Assembly (NCBI GenBank): GCA_029261905.1
Contig: JAJDAM010000098.1
Location: 1 to 8,134, forward strand
DNA from: Deltaproteobacteria bacterium
GTDB lineage: Bacteria; Myxococcota_A; UBA9160; SMWR01
Length of the DNA stretch: 8,134 nt
Direction: 5' to 3'
Shown here: one piece after another, positions 1 to 6,302 of the stretch
Numbering within the stretch: the first letter of the stretch is position 1
Layout: each line of letters opens with the position of its first letter
Position numbers and translations under genes: made by a program
The notes under the pieces: generated by a model
What the model saw: the letters and a program-made list of their open reading frames with translations, nothing else
Told to the model about the DNA's origin: nothing
Database searches by the model: none

Positions 1-309
1 GAAGGGGATCTGCTCGAGGGCAAACGCAGCATGCTTCTCGTCCACTTGTGGAACCAGGCGACCGCGAGCGAGCGCGAGCGCATCGACGCGTTCTTCGACA
101 CCTCGCGTGCCGAGCGACAGATCGAAACGGTCCGATGGATCCGGAAGCAGATGGACCGCTACGACTGCGTCGACTATGTGCGGCAGTTCGCGCATGGCCT
201 TGCGGGGGCGGCCGCCAACGAGTTCGACCTCGTCTTCGGCGGATTGAAGCCATCGGACGACAAGGACTTCGTCGAAGGCCTCGTGACCTGGGTACTCGAA
301 CGAGTTTAG
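1..309 (+). CDS. Polyprenyl diphosphate synthase, C-terminal fragment (cut by window start)
   Basis: This is the end of an all-alpha trans-isoprenyl diphosphate synthase, the family that condenses allylic diphosphates with isopentenyl diphosphate to make C15-C20 or longer prenyl diphosphates. The reading frame is open from base 1 and the first residues are EGDLLEGKRSMLLVHLW, which match the segment just after the second Asp-rich motif in this family (usually DLxEGKxTLPLIH). The final helix FVEGLVTWVLERV also fits the family C-terminus. Both Asp-rich catalytic motifs lie upstream of the window, so chain length and product cannot be judged. Ser-Met replaces the usual Thr-Leu after GKR. The ATG at 31 is internal to the conserved motif and is not the true start. 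The gene ends with TAG, 29 bases before the next plus-strand gene, so the two are probably cotranscribed. Confidence 0.85.
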   Translation, partial: EGDLLEGKRSMLLVHLWNQATASERERIDAFFDTSRAERQIETVRWIRKQMDRYDCVDYVRQFAHGLAGAAANEFDLVFGGLKPSDDKDFVEGLVTWVLERV

Positions 310-338
310 CCCGAACGGAAATTCAACCAGGAGTAGTC

Positions 339-815
339 ATGGCATCCGCGAAGGGAAGGGCAGCAAAACAACGCAACGGTGGTGACTTTGGTCCCGAGGC
401 ATGGATGGTGGAGTTCGGGGAGGCGGAAAACGATGCCTCAGGCGAGACCAACTTCGAGAACTACCTGAAAGTCTGGCTGGTCTCGGAGATGAAGAGGCTG
501 GAGGAATATCGCGAAGATGTGCGCCGAGTCGTCACCGAAGGGTTCAACCCACAAGAAGACACGGGCATTCAACTCGGTATCGGCGCGGGCGAAGCCATCC
601 AGGCCTTCGACGAAGCGCTGAAGGCTGCAATCAACACCGGGCGCTTCAAACTGCACCCGTGGGTCCTGTCGACCTATGCAGCGGTCGCGATCCAGACGGT
701 GCGCACATCCGGGCTGGCGATGTGGCTCGCCACGGGCTCGGGCGCCGATAGTTTCGTGAAGAGTTCGCTCGGCCTCCTCGTTCCGTCGCTTGGCCGCGTG
801 ATCGAGAGCGACTGA
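339..815 (+). CDS. Protein of unknown function, 158 aa
   Basis: I do not recognise this protein. The ATG at 339 was chosen because an AGGAG ribosome binding site (329-333) lies five bases upstream. The frame is open further upstream, but that extension would run through the prenyl synthase gene in another frame. The product has a basic, glycine-containing N-terminus (about residues 1-16), an acidic patch (24-40), a probable amphipathic helix or short coiled coil (40-68, with EMKRLEEYREDVRRVV), and a helical C-terminal half rich in Ala and Gly (78-155). No signal peptide, clear membrane segment, Cys cluster or catalytic motif is visible, so it is probably a soluble cytoplasmic helical protein. 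It follows the prenyl synthase with a 29-base gap, so it may have a role connected with that enzyme. That is a guess from position only. Confidence 0.75.
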   Translation: MASAKGRAAKQRNGGDFGPEAWMVEFGEAENDASGETNFENYLKVWLVSEMKRLEEYREDVRRVVTEGFNPQEDTGIQLGIGAGEAIQAFDEALKAAINTGRFKLHPWVLSTYAAVAIQTVRTSGLAMWLATGSGADSFVKSSLGLLVPSLGRVIESD

Positions 816-819
816 AGGG

Positions 820-832
820 CGGCCAGAGGCCG
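820..832 (+). terminator. Short GC-rich hairpin after the 158-aa gene
   Basis: CGGCC-AGA-GGCCG forms a perfect five-base-pair stem with a three-base loop, starting five bases after the TGA at 813-815. There is no T-run after it, so it is a weak terminator candidate or only part of the larger structure in this gap. Confidence 0.3.
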
Positions 833-906
833 ACTCGAAATTTCGCCGGTCGTCAACGACGCGAAGGAGGCCAGCGAGGCCTCCGCTTCCGAATGATTCG
901 AGTCGG
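830..906. repeat. Long-range inverted repeat closing the convergent intergenic gap
   Basis: The arms CCGACTCGAA (830-839) and TTCGAGTCGG (897-906) are perfect 10-base reverse complements separated by 57 bases. The enclosed stretch holds two further inverted repeats: GTCGT/ACGAC (849-860) and GGAGGCC/GGCCTCC (866-884). A perfect 10-base palindrome CGAAATTTCG (836-845) and the mirror-symmetric CGAATGATTCG (890-900) overlap the inner ends of the two arms. A transcript of either strand could fold into a closed stem with two internal hairpins. The right arm ends one base before the stop codon of the decarboxylase-like gene. It is most simply a bidirectional terminator region between convergent operons. 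Confidence 0.55.
866..884. terminator. Probable bidirectional terminator hairpin
   Basis: GGAGGCC-AGCGA-GGCCTCC is a perfect seven-base-pair GC-rich stem with a five-base loop. It can be extended by GAA (863-865) pairing with TTC (887-889) across a two-base bulge. It lies between the convergent 158-aa gene and the decarboxylase-like gene. Neither side has a clear T-run, so intrinsic termination is not certain. Confidence 0.45.
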
Positions 907-907
907 G

Positions 908-2137
908 CTATGCCCCCGGTCCCGGCGGCGGCGGATACTGCGGTGCACGCTTGGGTGTCCGTGTTCGTGGATGCGGGCGCGAGGGCTGCGGTTGTCGGGG
1001 GTCCCAGACGCGCGTCGCCGTCGGATCCCCAAACGACAACCAGCTCGCGACCGAGTAGCAGAACCCCGTCTTCGGAATCGTGTACTGCTTCTGTGTGAGT
1101 CCGAGATAGTTCTTCCAGATGCCGGGGCTCGGCTCTGTGAACTTGATCTGGTGATCGAACCACAGGCCGGACGTCAACGGAGATCCCTCGATGGTCAGGG
1201 GTGTCGCCATCGCGACCTGGTAACACGCATCACTCACGGCACGGGGGTCACGAAACTGCTTCAGTGCTAGCAGGTCGGCTCCGTAGAGTTTCGAATTCCA
1301 TTGGAAATTCAGCTGCCGCCCGTTCGGTAGCTCGGCGACATGGTCGTCGGACGTCACATTCGGAGTCGCACCCGGGAGCGCGTGGTTGACGAAGGTAGAA
1401 AACGATGGGGGAGCGTCGGACACGGTCGGGAGGCTGCCGAGTTTGGCACCACGAAGTTTGAACTCGATGTCGATGACTTTCTTGTACTCCAACCATCCGC
1501 GCCGCGGGTTCATGACGTGGAGTTTGCCATTCTTTACGCCGCGTCCCATCCCGACCTCGTCGTATTCGATTCGGCCGTGCGTTTTGGGAAACCCATAGAC
1601 TTCGCGACCCTCGACAATCGGCAGAATCGCCGCCTCCGGAATCCCACCGGCCCCCTTACCGAGATACGGACCGATGAACACCATCGGCATGAACCAGAAG
1701 GGTTCGTAGGCGTCCTTGCCCTTCTTGCCGGGGTCCTCGCTTTCGCTCATCACCAGGAACATGAAGCACACTTCCGAGTACGGGATATTGAAACTCCCCG
1801 GCGAAAGGCCGGAGCCCGGCGCGGGAAGGTGGCCAGTCGAGCGCTTGTAGTTGTTGAAGGTCATCAGGACCTTCTGTGAGATTTCGGACTGCGGGATTTC
1901 GAAGCGCTTGATGCCGCCGAGGGGACGGTTCAAGTGCTCGTCGACCAGGCGCTGGAGCTGCTTGGGGTCGGCATCGAGCATGAACCCGGTCGAGACGAAA
2001 TTGGCGTTGTCGTTCATCTGGCCCAGCGTGTAGGGCGGCATCAGGATCGGGTTCTGGTTCCGTTCGACGTACTTCGAAAGGCCGGCGGCCGATCCAGGTG
2101 AATTCGAGCCCATGGGTTTACCTCTTCGATTCGACAT
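908..2137 (-). CDS. Acetoacetate decarboxylase superfamily protein, 409 aa
   Basis: The acetoacetate decarboxylase family forms a Schiff base between a Lys and a beta-keto acid. Residues 168-188 (EAAILPIVEGREVYGFPKTHG when read in two parts) match the family's GRE...PKK signature. K185 aligns with the Schiff-base Lys115 of the clostridial enzyme, and E122 in SEVCFMFLV may match its active-site Glu76. The residue after K185 is Thr, where the clostridial enzyme has Lys116, which lowers the pKa of Lys115. The protein is far longer than the roughly 245-residue classical enzyme and ends in a Pro/Arg-rich tail (379-409) that is probably disordered. The ATG at 2137 has a strong GGAGGAG site (2145-2151) seven bases away and overlaps the kinase gene by 20 bases. 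An ATG at 2113, with AGAGG seven bases upstream, is a real alternative. Family assignment is firm; substrate and decarboxylation are not. Confidence 0.85.
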   Translation of the reverse strand: MSNRRGKPMGSNSPGSAAGLSKYVERNQNPILMPPYTLGQMNDNANFVSTGFMLDADPKQLQRLVDEHLNRPLGGIKRFEIPQSEISQKVLMTFNNYKRSTGHLPAPGSGLSPGSFNIPYSEVCFMFLVMSESEDPGKKGKDAYEPFWFMPMVFIGPYLGKGAGGIPEAAILPIVEGREVYGFPKTHGRIEYDEVGMGRGVKNGKLHVMNPRRGWLEYKKVIDIEFKLRGAKLGSLPTVSDAPPSFSTFVNHALPGATPNVTSDDHVAELPNGRQLNFQWNSKLYGADLLALKQFRDPRAVSDACYQVAMATPLTIEGSPLTSGLWFDHQIKFTEPSPGIWKNYLGLTQKQYTIPKTGFCYSVASWLSFGDPTATRVWDPRQPQPSRPHPRTRTPKRAPQYPPPPGPGA

Positions 2138-5100
2138 TCAATAGCTCCTCCGCACTCCTGACTACCCCGTAGGCGGACCCTGCGTCTACCTGTTTCAGAC
2201 TCTGCGCCACCAACTCCTGCACCTCGTTGGATCGATCCATGCGCCCAAGCAGCTGTCCGAGCCCGATCGCGGCACGCAACTCCAACCAGTGTGCCCTGGA
2301 ATCATGGGCGGCTGCCAACGCGGTCCGAAACGCCGCCTCCGCCCGTTCGAAGTCACCCCTCTCGGCCAACAGCGCCCCGCGCAGGCGGTGGACCTCGGGG
2401 TTGTAGAAGCGATCCAGGATGTCGATGTCGATGTAGTTGGCCACGAGGTCGTCGACCACTTCCAACGCCTCGTCGATTCGCCCAGCCGAACGCAGTGCGT
2501 CGATCAGGTGGGTCTGCCGAAAAGCCCATGGCGTGATTGCACCCGACATCCGGTAGGCGCCGTTTCCGAGTTGGATCTGCGCCAGGCCTTCATCGACCTC
2601 GCCGAGTCTCACCCGTGCCCACCCGCGAGACGATTCTGCGATCACACGCCAATAGTCGAAGCCGCGCTCTTCACAGACTGCGATCACCTGATTGGCGCGG
2701 TCGAGGACCCTCTGCGGTTCGTCGAGGATGTACAAGACGGCCAGTGCGTAGTTGAGCCCTTCAGCCAGCAAGTAGTCCTCGCCGGCCAGCTTCGCTTCTT
2801 CGATCCCCTTTTCATGCACCGCGATCGCCGCGTCCGGACGGCCTTGCAGTACGCGACACCACGCCAGGTAATGTCGGATGTTTGCGAATTCGACCGCTCG
2901 GCGGATCGTGGAGCGATCCGACGTGTCGTCGCCACGCACCTCGTAGAGCTGGCATCCACGCTCCAGCAGCGACGCCGAGTCTTCGAATCGGGATTGAAAG
3001 AACGCGGTGACCCCGAGTGCGTGAATCGACACGAACTCGTGAGTCGGGTCACCGGTGATGCGAGCGAGCCGGGCCTGGCGCTCCGCGTAGTGGGGAGCCA
3101 ATCGGGCTCCCCCGCGCACCACTTGAAACGACCAGAGACCGTTCAGCGAATAGAACAATCGCGGAAGGTCTTCGATTTCTTCGCACAGTTCGTGGCTGCG
3201 CGCGAAGGCCTCGTCGAGCCCCGGTGCCGCAAAGCCCTGCGTATCGGTCGTTGCTCTGCCCCAACTCAGGTGGAGGTCGAGTTCGAGTTCGTTGCGCTGC
3301 GTCGACGAACGCAGCGTCGGAATCAAATCGAGAGCGCGGCGGAAGGTGGCCGCGGCTTCGACGTTTGCGAAGCGACTCATCGCCTGCCGACCCGCCCGAC
3401 CCCAGCAGCGGATCGCGTCTTCGTTTTCGCCCGCTTCTTCGAGGTGACGGGCTAGCCGCTCCGGCTGCTGCGCCTCGACCTCGGGGAACTCCTGCCGCAG
3501 CGCTGCTGCGATCTCACCGTGAACACGTCGACGAGTTCCGGCCAGCATGGAATCGTGGGCCGCGTCGCGGACCAGCGAGTGTTTGAACACATAGGCTTCG
3601 CGCGCGAGGCTGCGGCGGCGATGTACGAGACCGGCGCGCGCGAGTGTAGACAGCTCGGATTCGAGTTCCGTCTCGGGCTTGGCAGCCACCAGGCGAAGCA
3701 ACTCGAAATCGAATTCTCGGCCGATCGCTGCAGCGAGCTGGGCCGTACGCCTGTGCGCGGGTGCCAGCACACCCAGGCGCGCCGCCAACAGATCATGCAA
3801 CGTCTCCGGGATCTCTTCCCCCGTTGGGTCTTCTGCGTACTCGGCGACGCTGTGAGCGATCTCTTCGACGAACAGCGGCACCCCATCGGCCCGCTGCACG
3901 ATTCGGTCGATCAGCGATTCGGCGAAGTCGCGCGTTGCGACCGTCTCGCGGACGATCGACTCGACGTCGGCCCGCGCGAGGCGAACGAGGCGAACACTGG
4001 GGAGTGCTGCGATGGGCGCGGGCAATTGTGCATCGGGCCGCGCGGAGAGCACGACCATCAAATTGCATCCCGATTCCTCGCCCAGATCGTGCGCTGCAGA
4101 GATATCCTCGACCAGCGAAGTGAGCAGTTCGAGCGTGCTCGAGTCGGCCCAGTGCAGGTCTTCGACTACGAAAACGGCCCGCTGGCGCACGCCGAGTGCA
4201 AACACCAGCGCGACCAACGCGGACTGCGTGAGCTCCTTGCGCCGTTTCGCCGAGAGGTCGGTTCCCGAAGCGCCGTCCCCGACAGACTCGTTGGCGGGTG
4301 AGACGAGCGCAGAGATCAGAGGCTGTGCGATCTCGAGATCGAGCTCCAGGTCTGCGAGAAATTCGCGCAGCGGGGAATCGCCGATCCGTTCTCGCAACCA
4401 AGCCACGATCGGTGCATACGGTGTGTTCTGGGTCTCGGGGGAGCAGCGGCACTCGATCCAGGCGGCCGAAGACGACACGCGATCGCGTAGTTCCCGGAGC
4501 AGTCGGGATTTTCCCATTCCGGGTTCGCCCGATACGAACAGTGCGTGCGGCCGGCCTGCTCCAGACTGCGCGTAGGCACTCGTCAGTGTCGCCAGTTCCG
4601 CGGCCCGGCCCACGAAAGGGGCGTCTCGCAGCACGGGACGGTGGCTCACCAGCCATTCTTGCGTAGACCGCACGCGCAGCGCCGAAAACTCTCCGAGTCC
4701 CGCACGGAGCGATCCCGCATCGACCGGATCCGCCTCCAGGCGACCCCGGGTGTGGTCCCGTACCGCACTCGACACGATGACTTCGCCGGGGCCGGCCAGC
4801 CCCTCGAGTTCGGTGGCGAGATCGAGTACTCCGCCAGTGAGGTTGGGAAGTCCCTCGTCGCCGGCAGCCGTCGCGACTGCGAAGCCGCTGTGAGCGCCTA
4901 AATGTACGGCGATCTGGATTCCCTTTTCGGCCCACTCCTGCGCAAAAGTGTCGGCGACGTCGATCATCTCGAGCGCCGATCGCACTGCGCGATTGGCCGC
5001 ATCTTCCTGAGCGACCGGAAAGCCGAACGCGTACGCGGTGCGACCGCCCAAAACGCCGGATACCTGCCCCCCCGAACGCGATGCCACCTCGTCGATGCGA

Positions 5101-6179
5101 GCGCGCAGCAGCCGGCTGGCGTGTTCGAGGTGCTCGGCGTTGGCGCCGGACCGGCTGCTCGTTCGCGAAGCGGCGGGCGATAGGTTCGCGCGGATGTTGC
5201 AGCTCAGCACAGTGACGGATACACGCTCACCGGTCTCGCCGCGGGGCTCGGGCGGTCCCGTTTCTACGGTGAGCGTCGGTCGACCCGCGGCCGGTGCCGA
5301 TCCCGCGAATGCCTCCAGCTGGTCGAGCAGCGCGGCCGCCTGATCGGCACGCAGATCCGGATCCTTCGCGGTCACCGACGACAGAATCCCGCCGAACGAA
5401 CCCCGACGAACCCAATCGGGAATCGCGACTGGCTCGTTCGAAAGCTGCTGGTGCAGCACATCGGCGGCGCTCGCCCCGGAAAAGGCGGGCTCGCCAGTCA
5501 GGCACTCCAGAAACACCAGGCCCCACGAGTAGAGATCGGACCGCGCGGTGGTCTGTTTGCCGCGAAGCTGTTCGGGTGACGAGTAACTGATCGTTCCCAG
5601 CATCTCGCGGCTCATCGTGATCTTCGAGTTCGCGATATCTGAACCACTGAAGCCGGCGAGCCCGAAATCCAACACCATGGCGTTTCGGCGTGCACCGGTC
5701 TGACTCACCATGATGTTGGCCGGCTTGAGGTCGCGGTGTACGACGCCGCGGCCATGTGCGCAGGCCAGTGCGTCGAGCACCTGGATCATCAGTCGAAGTG
5801 TCTCGGGCTCCGCCAGCGATCCCTGCTGGTGCAGCAATTGCTCGAGAGTCTGGCCGGGTACGTACTCGAAGACCACGTAGGCGGCGCCGTCCGGGGTCTC
5901 GCCCGAGTCGATCAACCGAACGATATGGGGGTGGGAGAGTTCCGCACAGAGTTCCATCTCGCGTCGAAATCGGCGCCGGAATCTCTCGGTATCGTTCGCA
6001 CTGTCGCCGGGCTCGACGCGCATGCGCTTGATCGCCACCAGCTGCCCCGTCGACAGCTGGCGTGCTCGATACACGCGACCGTAGCTGCCCGCCCCCAGCT
6101 CCGAGACGATCTCGTACGTCATCGAGAGGGGTTCGAGGCCAGTGGTTTCGGGTCGCTGCGAGCCGTGTTCGTCACTCAA
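2118..6179 (-). CDS. Ser/Thr protein kinase / degenerate cyclase / AAA ATPase / TPR fusion, 1353 aa
   Basis: Domains in order: Hanks-type kinase (about 21-292), class III cyclase homology domain (317-505), AAA/STAND-like ATPase (520-800) and helical TPR-type repeats (about 900-1345). The kinase looks active: glycine loop GAGSYG (29-34), VAIK Lys51, helix-C Glu74, HRDLKPAN with Asp150 and Asn155, DFG Asp171 and SPE (201-203). The cyclase domain is recognisable from YAFGFPVAQEDAANRAVRSA but lacks catalytic residues: the metal ligands are replaced by N328 and G379, and the transition-state Asn and Arg by D453 and E457. The ATPase has Walker A GEPGMGKS (551-558) and Walker B VFVVEDLHWAD (669-679). 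No membrane segment is visible, so it is probably cytoplasmic. The architecture resembles 'TOMM system kinase/cyclase fusion' proteins, though no TOMM genes are here. The start is TTG at 6179, with GGAG eight bases upstream; the ATG at 6122 lacks a site. It likely phosphorylates partners after nucleotide- and TPR-dependent assembly. Confidence 0.9.
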   Translation of the reverse strand: MSDEHGSQRPETTGLEPLSMTYEIVSELGAGSYGRVYRARQLSTGQLVAIKRMRVEPGDSANDTERFRRRFRREMELCAELSHPHIVRLIDSGETPDGAAYVVFEYVPGQTLEQLLHQQGSLAEPETLRLMIQVLDALACAHGRGVVHRDLKPANIMVSQTGARRNAMVLDFGLAGFSGSDIANSKITMSREMLGTISYSSPEQLRGKQTTARSDLYSWGLVFLECLTGEPAFSGASAADVLHQQLSNEPVAIPDWVRRGSFGGILSSVTAKDPDLRADQAAALLDQLEAFAGSAPAAGRPTLTVETGPPEPRGETGERVSVTVLSCNIRANLSPAASRTSSRSGANAEHLEHASRLLRARIDEVASRSGGQVSGVLGGRTAYAFGFPVAQEDAANRAVRSALEMIDVADTFAQEWAEKGIQIAVHLGAHSGFAVATAAGDEGLPNLTGGVLDLATELEGLAGPGEVIVSSAVRDHTRGRLEADPVDAGSLRAGLGEFSALRVRSTQEWLVSHRPVLRDAPFVGRAAELATLTSAYAQSGAGRPHALFVSGEPGMGKSRLLRELRDRVSSSAAWIECRCSPETQNTPYAPIVAWLRERIGDSPLREFLADLELDLEIAQPLISALVSPANESVGDGASGTDLSAKRRKELTQSALVALVFALGVRQRAVFVVEDLHWADSSTLELLTSLVEDISAAHDLGEESGCNLMVVLSARPDAQLPAPIAALPSVRLVRLARADVESIVRETVATRDFAESLIDRIVQRADGVPLFVEEIAHSVAEYAEDPTGEEIPETLHDLLAARLGVLAPAHRRTAQLAAAIGREFDFELLRLVAAKPETELESELSTLARAGLVHRRRSLAREAYVFKHSLVRDAAHDSMLAGTRRRVHGEIAAALRQEFPEVEAQQPERLARHLEEAGENEDAIRCWGRAGRQAMSRFANVEAAATFRRALDLIPTLRSSTQRNELELDLHLSWGRATTDTQGFAAPGLDEAFARSHELCEEIEDLPRLFYSLNGLWSFQVVRGGARLAPHYAERQARLARITGDPTHEFVSIHALGVTAFFQSRFEDSASLLERGCQLYEVRGDDTSDRSTIRRAVEFANIRHYLAWCRVLQGRPDAAIAVHEKGIEEAKLAGEDYLLAEGLNYALAVLYILDEPQRVLDRANQVIAVCEERGFDYWRVIAESSRGWARVRLGEVDEGLAQIQLGNGAYRMSGAITPWAFRQTHLIDALRSAGRIDEALEVVDDLVANYIDIDILDRFYNPEVHRLRGALLAERGDFERAEAAFRTALAAAHDSRAHWLELRAAIGLGQLLGRMDRSNEVQELVAQSLKQVDAGSAYGVVRSAEELLNVESKR

Positions 6180-6183
6180 ACGA

Positions 6184-6203
6184 GGTACTCCAATTGGGGT
6201 ACC
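6184..6203 (-). promoter_or_regulatory. 20-base near-palindrome covering the kinase ribosome binding site
   Basis: On the minus strand this reads GGTACCCCAATTGGAGTACC. Nine of its ten symmetric base pairs match. It contains the GGAG (6188-6191) that serves the TTG start at 6179. As DNA it could be an operator for a dimeric repressor. As RNA it could fold with an AAUU loop and hide the ribosome binding site. Confidence 0.45.
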
Positions 6204-6215
6204 CGGCGGTCCGGG
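6202..6215 (-). promoter_or_regulatory. Small hairpin abutting the palindrome in the kinase leader
   Basis: CCCGG-ACCG-CCGGG on the minus strand is a perfect five-base-pair stem with a four-base loop. It shares two bases (6202-6203) with the neighbouring palindrome, so in an RNA the two outermost pairings would compete. Confidence 0.35.
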
Positions 6216-6238
6216 CTCTGGTATTTCGACACGCGAGC

Positions 6239-6244
6239 ATTGTA
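6239..6244 (-). promoter_or_regulatory. Possible -10 box of a kinase promoter
   Basis: TACAAT on the minus strand matches five of six bases of the sigma-70 -10 consensus. It lies in the only sizeable gap before the kinase gene and would give a leader of about 50 bases. At a 17-base spacing the -35 hexamer is CGCACA (6262-6267), which matches the consensus only in its last three bases, so the call is weak. Confidence 0.3.
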
Positions 6245-6275
6245 CACGCTGCGGAAGCCACTGTGCGCGGTCTCT

Positions 6276-6302
6276 CTAGTGTCCTCGGATTGCGGACACT
6301 AG
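6276..6302 (-). terminator. Perfect 9-bp stem-loop containing the stop codon of the cyclase gene
   Basis: The arms CTAGTGTCC and GGACACTAG (6276-6284 and 6294-6302) are perfect reverse complements around a nine-base loop. The TAG stop codon of the cyclase gene (6299-6301) sits inside the first arm of the transcript. Downstream the transcript reads AGAGAGACC, with no U-run. It could cause attenuation, 3' end protection or factor-dependent termination. Confidence 0.45.

Noticed and set aside
48..338. Upstream extension of the 158-residue gene to an ATG at 48
   Set aside because: It would overlap the prenyl synthase gene in a different phase, and its translation is Arg-rich. The ATG at 339 has a well-placed AGGAG site.
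830..906. A 77-base closed stem with internal hairpins, considered as a tRNA
   Set aside because: It contains a TTCGAG stretch, but no T-stem pairs around it, and there is no seven-base acceptor with D and anticodon arms in the right places.
2289..3455. Long plus-strand open frame of 388 codons antisense to the TPR half of the kinase gene
   Set aside because: The opposite strand encodes a coherent multi-domain protein. The plus frame has no domain motif, is rich in Arg and Pro, and reflects GC-rich codon structure.
3793..4935. 380-codon minus-strand frame overlapping the kinase fusion in another phase
   Set aside because: The translation is strongly Arg/Gly-rich with no recognisable motif, while the main frame keeps Walker A and B motifs through the same bases.
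6248..6270. Possible sigma-54 promoter (TGGC...GC) before the kinase gene
   Set aside because: The GG and GC dinucleotides are not ten bases apart, so the required -24/-12 geometry is absent.
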